From Granulicatella adiacens ATCC 49175 (GTDB lineage: Bacteria; Bacillota; Bacilli; Lactobacillales; Aerococcaceae), in NCBI RefSeq assembly GCF_025150565.1, contig NZ_CP102283.1, forward strand, positions 1,736,001 to 1,800,000: DNA of 64,000 bases. Direction: 5' to 3'. The first letter of the stretch is position 1. Every line of letters starts with the position of its first letter. Under the pieces are notes generated by a model. The model saw only the letters and a list, made by a program, of their open reading frames with translations, was not told the DNA's origin and did no database searches. The position numbers and the translations under genes are program-made. This document shows, one piece after another, positions 33,687 to 42,387 of the stretch.

Positions 33687-35129
33687 TTATTCTACTTTAA
33701 TTTGTCCCATCATACCTGCTTCTTCATGTTCAAGAATGTGACAGTGGTACATATAAGTACCCTTCTTATTAAACTTAACTATAAGTCTTACTTTTTCGTT
33801 AGGCTCAATATATACAGTATCTTTCCATCCGCTCTCCTCTGGAGAAGGCGCATTACCGTTTCTTGATAGAATTTGAACCTGTGTGCCATGAATATGGAAT
33901 GGGTGCCCCATTTCATGCATCATAGATCCTGGGTTTGTAATTTCCCAAATCTCTGTATCTCCAAGCTTCACTGTTTCATCAATTCTATTCATATCAAACT
34001 TTTTACCGTTTATTGATACCATGTGACCCATACCTTGAAGCTCAAAGCTTCTTATCTTAGTAGCTTGTGCTTCTGACATTCTTTCTATATTCGTTAAAGT
34101 GCTAGGTACTTCAGTATCATCTTTCCCATCGCCTTTAACATTAAAGGTCATAATGGCTTCCTTATTACTCATAAGTGATAGCTGCGTTCCCTTTTCATAC
34201 TTTGAAAAGTCCACTATTATCTCTGCTCTTTCCCCAGGTGATAACATTATATTTCTCTTGCTAACCGGTTTTTCTAAAAATCCACCATCAGATGCTATTT
34301 GATAGAATCCATCTCTATTATCTAACTTCAAATTAAAGTTACTTGCATTAGCACCATTAACTATTCTAAATCTCATCTTGACTCTATTAACCTCTAAATT
34401 AGGTTTAATAGCTCCGTTAACTATGATAGTATCCCCTGTTGCTCCATCCATCATATTTGTATTATAAATAAAACTCCCGTCCTTGCCAAAGCTTCTATCT
34501 TGAATTACTAAAGGTATATCATTTACTCCATATTCCTTAGGAATATTTAAGCTTTTTGATACTTCATCATCCACATAGAATAGTCCTGCTAAACCTTTAT
34601 AAACTTGGGTAGCAGTATTTCCTCCAAAGTGCGGATGATACCACAATGTTGCAGCCTGTTGATTTACTGTAAAACTAGGCCCCCAAGTTGTTCCTGGTTC
34701 AATTCCTTGATGAGGGCCCCCATCCTTTTCTCCTTCTACCTCTAGTCCATGCCAGTGAACTGTAGTTGCTTCTTTGAGCTTGTTATTTACGTGCATATTT
34801 ACTTGCTCACCTTTACTTACTCTGATGACAGGGCCTAAGAAGCTTCCGTTGTAACCCATAGTTCGTGTCTTGGTATTTGGTAAAAATGAAGTTTCTCCTT
34901 CTTGAGGTTCTAAAGTAAAATCCGCAATATTAGGATCTGGATTTTTATCCTCTAATAGTGGTGGTATAGGAAGCGTACTTTTTGTTTTACTTGTTTGAAT
35001 ATCTATATTAACTGCACTCTGGTTTATTTTAAAATAACTAATCATTGGTTCTAAAAATGTAATATATCCAACTGCAGTTAATACGACTGTAAGTCCAATA
35101 CCTAATAACATATGTTTATTCTTACTCAT
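33687..35129 (-). CDS. mco: Multicopper oxidase (CueO-like, membrane-anchored)
   Basis: The 480-residue oxidase uses four copper ions to oxidise Cu(I) or phenolics, protecting the cell surface from copper. An N-terminal TM anchor (HMLLGIGLTVVLTAVGYITF) directs it outside. The four copper motifs are visible: TVHWHGLE, LWYHPHFGG, HPFHIHGTQV and YHCHILEHEEAGMM, the last including the T1 Cys, His and Met. The three cupredoxin domains occur in order. It follows the small Cys/His-rich gene by 17 nt under a promoter with cop boxes. The mobile context matches mco-copB islands of Firmicutes. Confidence 0.93.
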   Translation of the reverse strand: MSKNKHMLLGIGLTVVLTAVGYITFLEPMISYFKINQSAVNIDIQTSKTKSTLPIPPLLEDKNPDPNIADFTLEPQEGETSFLPNTKTRTMGYNGSFLGPVIRVSKGEQVNMHVNNKLKEATTVHWHGLEVEGEKDGGPHQGIEPGTTWGPSFTVNQQAATLWYHPHFGGNTATQVYKGLAGLFYVDDEVSKSLNIPKEYGVNDIPLVIQDRSFGKDGSFIYNTNMMDGATGDTIIVNGAIKPNLEVNRVKMRFRIVNGANASNFNLKLDNRDGFYQIASDGGFLEKPVSKRNIMLSPGERAEIIVDFSKYEKGTQLSLMSNKEAIMTFNVKGDGKDDTEVPSTLTNIERMSEAQATKIRSFELQGMGHMVSINGKKFDMNRIDETVKLGDTEIWEITNPGSMMHEMGHPFHIHGTQVQILSRNGNAPSPEESGWKDTVYIEPNEKVRLIVKFNKKGTYMYHCHILEHEEAGMMGQIKVE

Positions 35130-35146
35130 TTTTATTCCTTCTTATG

Positions 35147-35380
35147 TTAATGATGATGTAAATGACACTCGCATTGTCCTTCTGGACAATTGCAAGCCAC
35201 TTCTTCTACTGCGAAAGATTTTTTTATCTCTAATATTTTCTCTAGTCGATCTATATCATCGAAGCTTAAAACATGATCTTCAATGATACTTCCTATTACA
35301 TTTCCAACTTTCTTATTGCAAATACGGTTAAAAATATCTTCTGCATCTGTGATATAAGTATTAAATTGTATTGTGCTCAT
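35147..35380 (-). CDS. Small Cys/His-rich protein of the copper operon
   Basis: The 77-residue protein from the ATG at 35380 has a helical body (IFNRICNKKVGNVIGSIIED and HVLSFDDIDRLEKILEI) and a metal-binding tail CNCPEGQCECHLHHH, with four Cys and four His in 15 residues. I chose the ATG because AGGTGG stands 8 nt upstream; an in-frame GTG lies at 35392. It is the first gene of the mco operon and its decayed duplicate precedes copB. A copper-buffer or chaperone role is inferred from the tail and promoter; I do not know a family name. Confidence 0.75.
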   Translation of the reverse strand: MSTIQFNTYITDAEDIFNRICNKKVGNVIGSIIEDHVLSFDDIDRLEKILEIKKSFAVEEVACNCPEGQCECHLHHH

Positions 35381-35401
35381 TCTTCTTTCCACCTAGTTGT
35401 T

Positions 35402-35459
35402 TACAGATGTGAACAACTATGTTCAAAGCAAGTTTACTATTGTAAACGAATTGTGTCAA
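35402..35459 (-). promoter_or_regulatory. Copper-responsive promoter of mco operon with two cop boxes
   Basis: A near-exact duplicate of the copB promoter: TTGACA (35459-35454), 17 nt, TAAACT (35436-35431), with cop boxes at 35435-35444 (TACAATAGTA) and 35402-35411 (CACATCTGTA). Confidence 0.8.
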
Positions 35460-35495
35460 GTCTTTTTAATAAATATAAGCAACGCTTATAGCTTT

Positions 35496-36021
35496 TTATC
35501 TCTCCACTTCTATCCCATAATAATTTTCATAGTTTTTCCTATACTGAACAAGGTCAGAAAATTGTTCTTTATTCAAAGAATACTCTTGCATAAGGGTGTT
35601 CTTTTTTCTTGCAATTTATCGAGTTTTGATAGTATTTCTTTTGTTTTTGGTAGCTTTTTATAGTTTTCTAAAATTTCTTTAGTGGCAATTTTATATACGG
35701 AAAGTTCGCTATAATACTCCTCTGCAAATTGTTCATCTTCAGGATTTCTCTTGTGGTATTTATAGATTTCACGATACTTATTTATAGTATTTATATTTTC
35801 CATATCTTGAGATAAACTCTTCATTTTAGTTTCAATGTTCTTTATTTTATGTAACAAATCTTGTCTATCATCGGCAGATTTTTTGATTAGATCATCGAGC
35901 TGGGTAATGGAATTAATGCCTTGTTTTCTTAATTTAATTATTGAATCTGCCATTGTTTTGATATTATGTTTTCTTGCCCAAACTTCATAACCTTTGGCAC
36001 TGAACCCCGTAAATGAGAATT
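35496..36021 (-). pseudogene. C-terminal fragment of a plasmid relaxase (Mob), frameshifted
   Basis: The frame is open without a start from about 36021 (FTGFSAKGYEVWARKHNIKT), continues MADSIIKLRKQGINSITQLD and coiled-coil segments such as KIKNIETKMKSLSQDMENIN, and ends RTPLCKSIL. Shifting one base there restores MQEYSLNKEQFSDLVQYRKN and a natural end at 35496. This is the C-terminal coiled-coil of a MobA/VirD2-like relaxase. The catalytic N-terminal domain is missing. It abuts the IS-end palindrome at 36047. Confidence 0.7.
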
Positions 36022-36046
36022 AAATAAAAACACCTCCAAGTTGAAT

Positions 36047-36099
36047 TGAAGTGCACCCCAAAAGTTAGACACAAAATCTAACTTTTGGGGTGCACTTCA
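36047..36099. repeat. Solo palindrome made of an IS3 left end (MITE-like)
   Basis: TGAAGTGCACCCCAAAAG, then TTAGA, a short loop, TCTAAC and TTTTGGGGTGCACTTCA form a 53-bp palindrome. It matches the left end and first hairpin of the IS at 21130, but here the inner arm is extended so that both ends carry the full terminal repeat. It has no coding capacity and could be moved in trans. Confidence 0.75.
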
Positions 36100-36133
36100 C
36101 TTAGCCGGTGGTTTTTGATTGAAACTATACAAA

Positions 36134-36157
36134 AAACCAGAGCCCTCGCCCTGGTTT
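36134..36157 (-). terminator. Terminator of the lipoprotein hydrolase gene
   Basis: On the minus strand AAACCAG, a GC-rich loop (GGCGAGGGCT) and CTGGTTT are followed by TTTG. Nearly the same hairpin (AAACC...GGTTT with CTCGCC) closes the phosphatase remnant at about 23400-23425. Confidence 0.65.
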
Positions 36158-36192
36158 CTCCTGTTTGTTGTATTTAATTTTCTATGTCGCTT

Positions 36193-37098
36193 TTACTTCA
36201 TCCCATTAAAAATCTCATCGGCAATTTCTAGTCCAATTTGTGCTTGTTGCTCTGCTGTGAGGGAGTGTCCGGTTTCGTCTAGGGTGGTTAATCGTGCGTC
36301 CTTGAGGGTTTTCACCGCTTTTTTGGAAGCAGTGATGGGCACGATAAAGTCATCCGCGCCGTGATAAATATGGACGGGTGAACTAATCTTGCCCAGTCCC
36401 TCATACGCGTCGATTGGATAGACGTCGGCTAAGTATTTCTTGCTAATTTTTGTCCCTAGAAGATTAAACGTTTCAGGGGCTGCGTCTAGGCTCGCGAAGG
36501 TACTTCTGATATCGTCTGGTAAGGAGAACGCTGGATAGAGCAAGAAGACTCCCGCTAAATTTGCCGCCTCTTGCGCCAAGAGTGCCGAGACGAATCCGCC
36601 TTGACTGCTTCCCATTAAATAGAGTCGGTCCGTATTGACAAACGGGAGGGAACTTGCAAATTGCAAGGCATCTCGCAAGTTTTGCACTTCGGTTAGAACA
36701 GACATTTCCGTCGTGGCCCCCTCGCTTTTTGGAGAGGAGGAAGAAGATCCACCGGCAAATTCAAAGCTGAACACCGCCACCCCGGACTTCGCCAAGGTTT
36801 TCTGTACTTCTTCATCGTGCTCCACGCTGGCTCCGAGTCCATGGCTATAGACCACTAAAGGAACTTGTCCTTGAACATATGGAATGTACGCTCTGGCATA
36901 GAGTTTCTTCCCGTTACTAACAAAGGTGTATTCCTTCACGGTATAGGTACCGTCTGCTTTCACTTCCACGCGCAGGGCTTGCGTGGTCTCTTGAACGGTT
37001 GTTGTCGTAGGAGCCTCCGTGTTTTCTGTCAGTAGTCCGCATGCTCCTAGTAGGAGTACCGCAAATAGTGTTCCTAGTAATTTCAATCGTTGTTTCAT
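36193..37098 (-). CDS. Alpha/beta-hydrolase lipoprotein
   Basis: The 301-residue protein begins MKQRLKLLGTLFAVLLLGAC, a lipoprotein signal with lipobox LGAC, followed by a Thr-rich linker (TEAPTTTTVQETTQ). The hydrolase domain shows the oxyanion HG (VVYSHGLGAS), the nucleophile elbow GSSQGG, the acid in GADDFIVP and the catalytic His in DETGHSL. It probably hydrolyses esters or small peptides outside the cell, tethered to the membrane. It is monocistronic with its own terminator. Substrate unknown. It marks the right border of the plasmid-derived block. Confidence 0.88.
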   Translation of the reverse strand: MKQRLKLLGTLFAVLLLGACGLLTENTEAPTTTTVQETTQALRVEVKADGTYTVKEYTFVSNGKKLYARAYIPYVQGQVPLVVYSHGLGASVEHDEEVQKTLAKSGVAVFSFEFAGGSSSSSPKSEGATTEMSVLTEVQNLRDALQFASSLPFVNTDRLYLMGSSQGGFVSALLAQEAANLAGVFLLYPAFSLPDDIRSTFASLDAAPETFNLLGTKISKKYLADVYPIDAYEGLGKISSPVHIYHGADDFIVPITASKKAVKTLKDARLTTLDETGHSLTAEQQAQIGLEIADEIFNGMK

Positions 37099-37225
37099 CG
37101 AATTCCATCTTTCTTTTCTGGTAGAGGGTCTTTGCCCTTTTTAGTAGTCTACCCGCTTCCCCTTGAAAGCTCAACTGTTCTGTTTGCAAAAAACGACCGC
37201 AAGACATTCCCGCAGTCGTTTTCAT

Positions 37226-37912
37226 TTATACTAAAAATTCTAATAATTCCGCGTAGCTACGGACTTCCACGGTTGGTTTTACCGCCGTTCGGTTCTCCTT
37301 ACGCGCTAGGTTCATCCAAATCGTGTCGATTCCCGCATTAATCCCGCCTTGGATATCGGCTGTGAGCGAATCCCCAATCATCACCGCTGTCTCTTTGTCG
37401 AAATCCGGGATGTCTTTTGCCACTCGTTCGAAAAAGAGCGGACTTGGTTTTGCGACTTTTAATTCTTCCGAGATAAATACTTTTTTGAAATACTTCGTAA
37501 CCGGAGAATGCTCCAAGCGACCCTTTTGAATCGTCGTGATGCCATTCGTAGCTGCGTAGAGTTCATATCCCGCCTTGGTAAGCGTATGTAGCATTTCCTC
37601 CGCACCATCGATCGTTTGCCCTTGCGTGGAGAGGATGGCCTCATATTCGGATGCTAATTCGTGGCCATCTTTTTCCAAACCGAAATGGTCGAATAACTTG
37701 GCAAAACGCGTCCCCACTAACTCTTCACGGGTGATTTCGTTTTTCTCCAGCGAGCGCCACATCGCACGATTCATCGGAATGTACACCTCAATATACTTCT
37801 CTATCTCACTGACCCCTTGATTCTCCAGCAATTTCGTCAGCGCGTAATTCTCCGCCGAATGAAAATCCCAAACCGTCGAATCCAAATCAAACAATAATGT
37901 TTTGTAGATCAT
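37226..37912 (-). CDS. yjjG: YjjG-type HAD pyrimidine nucleotidase
   Basis: The 228-residue HAD hydrolase of the YjjG/YfnB group removes phosphate from non-canonical pyrimidine nucleoside monophosphates. Motif I is LLFDLDSTVWDF (Asp9, Asp11), motif II lies in YAATNGITT, motif III Lys in KVAKPSPLFF and motif IV in MIGDSLTADIQGG. The helical cap lies at about 15-100. It is the last gene downstream of the two-TM paralogue array, 21 nt after the nearest member, and may share its transcript. Confidence 0.85.
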   Translation of the reverse strand: MIYKTLLFDLDSTVWDFHSAENYALTKLLENQGVSEIEKYIEVYIPMNRAMWRSLEKNEITREELVGTRFAKLFDHFGLEKDGHELASEYEAILSTQGQTIDGAEEMLHTLTKAGYELYAATNGITTIQKGRLEHSPVTKYFKKVFISEELKVAKPSPLFFERVAKDIPDFDKETAVMIGDSLTADIQGGINAGIDTIWMNLARKENRTAVKPTVEVRSYAELLEFLV

Positions 37913-37933
37913 CTACCTAACCCCTTTACATTG

Positions 37934-38419
37934 TTACCTTATTCTTTGTTCAAACTGATATTCCGTTTGCAATGTTTTTAAAAAGCCTTCTAGTCCTTTT
38001 ACAAGGGTGCGATTTGTCTCGAGTGGTTTCTTTTTCCCGAGAGTGATTTCTTCCTTTGCCCGTTCCACTAAAGCATTGAATTCCTTCTTGAAAGAATGAC
38101 GTCTCCAGAAAAAGACAGCTCCTAGAACGATAAAAGGAACACTCCATAACAAGAAATAGTAGTTCGTGATGATTACTAAGGCTTCGATCACTCTCCCAAC
38201 ACCCAGTTTAGGAATGAATTCCAATTCACTCCCTATCAACAAAAAGAAGTATGTATTTTGTAAATAGACACCTGCAAAACAAAGAGCGAATACGGGCCAT
38301 AGTATACGCGCTATTTGATGATCTTTCGGTAAAGGTGCTGCATCTTCTCTTTCAGAAATCACCTTTTCCAATAATTCTCGGAGTCGGTTGGCTGTTTCTT
38401 GTGTGACTTTCTTCTTCAT
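37934..38419 (-). CDS. Two-TM paralogue array, member 1
   Basis: The 161-residue protein has the array layout: a leading amphipathic segment (TANRLRELLEKVISEREDAA and a Leu-Pro), TM segments at about 47-70 and 85-108, then a charged C-terminal helix (VERAKEEITLGKKKPLETNR and LVKGLEGFLKTLQTEYQ). The R-L-R-x-L-L opening is shared with all members of the array. Function unknown. Position next to yjjG suggests only co-transcription. Confidence 0.8.
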   Translation of the reverse strand: MKKKVTQETANRLRELLEKVISEREDAAPLPKDHQIARILWPVFALCFAGVYLQNTYFFLLIGSELEFIPKLGVGRVIEALVIITNYYFLLWSVPFIVLGAVFFWRRHSFKKEFNALVERAKEEITLGKKKPLETNRTLVKGLEGFLKTLQTEYQFEQRIR

Positions 38420-38462
38420 TCTTACTCCTTCTGTTTTTAAATCTCTTTATTTTAAAGTAGCC

Positions 38463-38943
38463 TTATAACCCATAAGTTTTGTATTTTTTAACGAGGAACT
38501 GAGCGTGTTTGACGTAGTCGTTCTCGTTTCCGTGAAATGCCTTCAGTGCTTCTTCGGCAACCGGCAAGAGTGCGCGGATGTCTTTTTGGATAAAGAGCCG
38601 GTTACGTGTGTATAGCGCCGTTGCAAAAAAATTCCTAAAATGGGAATCCTCCAGATGAGCCATAAATAAAGAGTGGCAATCATCAAAAAGGCAAAATACA
38701 GTAAAGGTGGCATAATAATCGCAGCCACGGATAACAGGACGGTTCCAAACCCCGTCAACGATAAAATGATTGCAAAGAACGTCAACAACATCGAGGCTAC
38801 TTTTCGTATCTTTGCATCCGTATACGGAACGGTTATATTTAAATTCTCTTCTATGACTACTCTTTCTAGAGGAACTTCAATCGACTAAGTTGGTCTTCAG
38901 AAAGTCTGTAGTAAGACTTGATTATTTCTCGGTTTTCTTCCAT
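38463..38943 (-). pseudogene. Two-TM paralogue array, frameshifted member 2
   Basis: The gene starts MEENREIIKSYYRLSEDQLS, very similar to member 4 (MEEHREMPKSYYNLSEDQLS). One shift at about 38875 moves the frame to PLERVVIEENLNITVPYTDA and the TM segments, and a second near 38640 is needed to reach the C-terminal helix (IRALLPVAEEALKAF…VKKYKTYGL). It is therefore broken twice. The start overlaps the end of member 3 by 22 nt. Confidence 0.75.
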
Positions 38944-39908
38944 CCTAAGTTCTCTCCCAGGATATAATATTTCGACTCTAACACTTGCATCAATCTTTGA
39001 AGCTGCTTGATTTCTCCCGGAACATCCTCCACAGCAACATTCTTATACAGTGCAATTTCTGCTCGAGCGATCTCTATTAGTTTAGTAAAAGCGCTTCTTC
39101 GATATTCATGAACGCTAGAAGAGATCCCAAAATATAACACCCATAGCATGCCGATTGGAAGCCCAAAGAAAGCAAGCACAATCATGGCATCATAGTATGA
39201 TTTAGTGAATAACCCTATTATTGGAAGAGTGACAACCAAACAACCGAACAGCACTATATTATGAATGATACTAATCAGAAAGCATGGCACACCTTTTGGC
39301 AACTTTGTGGCGTCTTGCTGTCGTTTGGATAAAATGGTCACAAGCTGTTGTCGTAGTTGAGAAATATCTTCTTGTGAAACGTTTCTATGAAATAATCGTA
39401 ATAATGACTTTATACCCGGTTCACGTGACTCTTCGATGTTGAACGCATCATCATTTCCAGACAAATACTGCTTTAATGCTTTCACACTGTTTGGAAGTTC
39501 TTCGTCGGTGAAGTTTTGCCATTCCAAGACTTCTTCTTTTGCTCTACGTAAAATATGTGCCTGCTCTTCTTTAAAAGCCATACGTTCCCATAGAGAAAGT
39601 CCAACTCCAACGATAAAAATAAATACATATATTCTAAAGAACGGATTAAACTCAATTTGATCCTTTAAAAATTCTAAAGGATGTGTAACCAACCTCTGAA
39701 ACAAAAATTCAAAACCTGGTAAAGAAAACAGGAAGATGAATGCAGTTAATATTATCAAGAATATTTTTAAAATGTTTTTTAAGATAATTGGCATTACTGA
39801 AGCACTAGGAAGTGCAACCACTTCCCCTGAACGTTCTCGAATCGCTGCCATTAGAAATTCTCTTAGTTGCGCCAGCTGAATTTCTTCAATCCGTTTTTTC
39901 TTATTCAT
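38922..39908 (-). CDS. Two-TM paralogue array, member 3 (double unit)
   Basis: The protein has 328 residues from the ATG at 39908, chosen because GGGGGA sits 5 nt before it (an upstream in-frame ATG at 39947 would add 13 residues). It holds two units: one opens IQLAQLREFLMAAIRERSGE, the second ISQLRQQLVTILSKRQQDAT near residue 170. Each unit has two TM helices and a charged helical tail with LP-x-x-(V/I)-K-x-L (ELPNSVKALKQYL, DVPGEIKQLQRLM). It looks like a fusion of two tandem paralogues. Function unknown. Confidence 0.8.
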   Translation of the reverse strand: MNKKKRIEEIQLAQLREFLMAAIRERSGEVVALPSASVMPIILKNILKIFLIILTAFIFLFSLPGFEFLFQRLVTHPLEFLKDQIEFNPFFRIYVFIFIVGVGLSLWERMAFKEEQAHILRRAKEEVLEWQNFTDEELPNSVKALKQYLSGNDDAFNIEESREPGIKSLLRLFHRNVSQEDISQLRQQLVTILSKRQQDATKLPKGVPCFLISIIHNIVLFGCLVVTLPIIGLFTKSYYDAMIVLAFFGLPIGMLWVLYFGISSSVHEYRRSAFTKLIEIARAEIALYKNVAVEDVPGEIKQLQRLMQVLESKYYILGENLGWKKTEK

Positions 39909-40021
39909 AGATCCCCCTAAATCCGACTGTTTATTTCTTTTCATCACATAAATCCATCTATGTCATATTCTCTTCTAATCCCTTTAAGAGATCCCTCAAT
40001 TTTTGCCTCTGCTTAATGTTT

Positions 40022-40963
40022 TTAAACCGTCATTCCGTATGCTTGGCTTAATTCATACACACAATCATCCAACTCTTGAATCAACTCTTCTGAGAGTTCT
40101 AACTGTTGTTCCTTGATTCTTTTCGCATCCTCATCCGCAAGTTTTAATAATTCCTCAAACTCTTGTTGTGCTTTCTTCTTTTGGAACTGAAGGAGTAATT
40201 TATAACTAATGATCATTCCTAGAAGAAGTATAATGAGTATAATAATTCCCTTTTCGAGGGTAAAAGATGCAGACGCTCTAAATATCAAATGATGCCATAG
40301 AACTAAGCAAAAAATAACATCTGCTATCACTATCCATTTTTGAACAAGTTGTGGAGTTCCCCATTTCGATTCCGGTATGTCTGTTCTTTTTGGGTTTATC
40401 TTTCGTAAAAGCTGTTTTAATCGATGGATTCTGAAATCTTCTCTTTGTTTTTCATTTTGATTAAATTCTGTACCCTTTTTCATAACACTCATAAAATATT
40501 TTAAAGTTACAATCTCCTGCGGAAGAGAATCTTGAGGTATATTTTTTGATCCATTAATAATAATATTTGCAGCATTCATTAATCTATCAGTTTCTCTTTG
40601 CTTAGAAAATCGAATAAATCTGTTGCTAAAAATAAGTACCAAAAGAGGAAACACCCAGCAGATCAATACGATTGGCCATGCCATTAGATTAGTGAATAGT
40701 ATATACCTTACCCCCTCTATATTTCCTAGTAATAAAACCACTACAAAAGTTAGTGCTACTAGCGGAAAAGCAGTGATGCAAAGAATGCCAATCATTATCA
40801 ACTTGCCAAGAAAAAGACCCTCTCTCATTTTTCTCAATGAACGCGGCAATGATTGTACCTGACTATTCTCTAGAGAAACCTTCTTCAATAGGTCCCTTAA
40901 TCGACTAAGCTGGTCTTCAGATAGGTTGTAGTAAGACTTGGGCATCTCTCGGTGTTCCTCCAT
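40022..40963 (-). CDS. Two-TM paralogue array, member 4 (double unit)
   Basis: The 313-residue protein holds two array units. Unit 1 opens EDQLSRLRDLLKKVSLENSQ, with TMs at about 52-80 and 90-115 and a tail containing LPQEIVTLKYFMS. Unit 2 opens FRIHRLKQLLRKINPKRTDI near residue 178, with TMs at about 215-260 and a tail ending LSEELIQELDDCVYELSQAY. Another member (the broken one at 38463) begins almost identically, so duplication has been recent. Function unknown. Confidence 0.8.
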   Translation of the reverse strand: MEEHREMPKSYYNLSEDQLSRLRDLLKKVSLENSQVQSLPRSLRKMREGLFLGKLIMIGILCITAFPLVALTFVVVLLLGNIEGVRYILFTNLMAWPIVLICWVFPLLVLIFSNRFIRFSKQRETDRLMNAANIIINGSKNIPQDSLPQEIVTLKYFMSVMKKGTEFNQNEKQREDFRIHRLKQLLRKINPKRTDIPESKWGTPQLVQKWIVIADVIFCLVLWHHLIFRASASFTLEKGIIILIILLLGMIISYKLLLQFQKKKAQQEFEELLKLADEDAKRIKEQQLELSEELIQELDDCVYELSQAYGMTV

Positions 40964-41006
40964 TCTAAAATTTATCCTTTTTTAAAAAGATTCCTTTTAC
41001 AGGTTT

Positions 41007-41486
41007 CTAAGACAAATCGTAGTCTAATCGTAACTCCTCTAAATGATATTTTAATGCTTTTACAGAATGCGGAATCTCTGCAGATGGAGTGTGTTCCCAT
41101 TTCGCGAGCTCTTCATCCGCTCTTGCAATCACTTCTCTCACATCTTGTTTTTGAAGGTGCAGTTGCAAGAAATATAAAAAGAGCATCACTATTGGAAGAA
41201 CTACGATAATATAAGGTTCATGTTGAACATATTCCAGAGCATACTTCACAGCGTATTGATTTCCTTCATACCAAACTTGCACGAAATGAAAGAATCCTCT
41301 TATTTTATAATTTAATGACCATATATTATAGATTTCGACAATCATTAAAATGTTAAAAAGTATCTTTGGAATATATCTATACGGTCGCACTTCAATCGTC
41401 TCTTCTTCCATACCAGATAAAGCCGCAACTTCATTGACCAATTGTTGTAGTCTATCAATTCTTCCCTCTTCAAATCTTCTTTTCAT
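41007..41486 (-). CDS. Two-TM paralogue array, member 5
   Basis: The 159-residue protein opens GRIDRLQQLVNEVAALSGME, has TM segments at about 48-70 and 98-115 and a tail ARADEELAKWEHTPSAEIPH followed by SVKALKYHLEELRLDYD. The order and lengths match the other single-unit members; sequence identity is limited to the opening heptads, LP/IP and the LKxxLEEL tail. Function unknown. Confidence 0.8.
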   Translation of the reverse strand: MKRRFEEGRIDRLQQLVNEVAALSGMEEETIEVRPYRYIPKILFNILMIVEIYNIWSLNYKIRGFFHFVQVWYEGNQYAVKYALEYVQHEPYIIVVLPIVMLFLYFLQLHLQKQDVREVIARADEELAKWEHTPSAEIPHSVKALKYHLEELRLDYDLS

Positions 41487-41503
41487 CTTTTATTCCCCAA
41501 AAT

Positions 41504-41989
41504 TTATTTACTTCCCTTGTCATTGGTTACTTCTGTTTCTAACTTCAACTCTTCCATGTAGTACAGTAGTCTTTCCGCTTCTTTACTCATTGGAATCAGC
41601 GGATCTTCTTTGTATACAGAAATCTCTTCCTCGGCGAGTTCAGTTAACATTCCAAACTCTTGATAATAGGACTCTACCCTGAAATAATGAACCAAATAAA
41701 TGACCCCTATAATGAGGAGTAGCGTGCCCATCCCTAGTAAAATCCCAAAAAGTAAAAACGGCGGGAAAAAAAGCCCCATCAGAATAAAAGCTCCTCCCGA
41801 CTCAAAGATGTCTGGATTCATAAGTAGCGAACCTACTAAGATAAATTCTAGTGCAAGAACGAGGCCTCTAGAGATTCTTCCATCCTGCGGCAACTCATTC
41901 TCACTATTATTTTGCATCATCACCGCTGTAAGCAATTCCCGCATCCGCGTTAATCGTCTTTGTCTGATCCCTTTTCTAAATAATTTCAT
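41504..41989 (-). CDS. Two-TM paralogue array, member 6
   Basis: The 161-residue protein opens RQRRLTRMRELLTAVMMQNN and LPQDGRI, has TM segments at about 50-80 and 88-110 and a tail ELAEEEISVYKEDPLIPMSK followed by RLLYYMEELKLETE. It lies 17 nt before member 5 on the same strand, indicating one transcript. Function unknown. Confidence 0.8.
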   Translation of the reverse strand: MKLFRKGIRQRRLTRMRELLTAVMMQNNSENELPQDGRISRGLVLALEFILVGSLLMNPDIFESGGAFILMGLFFPPFLLFGILLGMGTLLLIIGVIYLVHYFRVESYYQEFGMLTELAEEEISVYKEDPLIPMSKEAERLLYYMEELKLETEVTNDKGSK

Positions 41990-42000
41990 TTCGTATCTCC

Positions 42001-42192
42001 CTAAAATTCGAATATCTTCTTATAATCCTCAATAAGAAACTCTGCGTCTTCAATGTCGCTTGTCATATTTGTGCGGTTGGTTTCTTTTAATTTTTTCTCT
42101 AACATTTTCAATATAGTAAATTCTTTATTTAAGGTGGAGCCGTAACGTTTTGACGTTGTAGCTCCGAAGCATACATTATGTACTTTCCTCAT
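42001..42192 (-). pseudogene. Two-TM paralogue array, C-terminal remnant
   Basis: Only the C-terminal helix matches (LKETNRTNMTSDIEDAEFLI, EDYKKIFEF), almost identical to the tails of the members at 44022 and 44496. The opening segment and both TM helices are missing and replaced by unrelated residues, so this is a truncated member 11 nt upstream of member 6. Confidence 0.65.
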
Positions 42193-42387
42193 TAAATAAT
42201 TCTATCATCTATTGATAACGAGAATTGCTTATATTGTACCATAAACATAGGAAAAATGAATATGACAAGATAGTTAAAAACCTTTGTAAATAAAGCTTAA
42301 ATCAATCTTCGAACATTTAAATGTGTTAAAGATTTATCGATATGGTATGATAAAAAACAGAAATATCCTAAATATAAGAGGCGCGTT

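Noticed and set aside
22562-36099. Attachment sites of an integrative element
   Set aside because: No integrase and no matching direct repeats at the borders; IS-mediated capture explains the block better.
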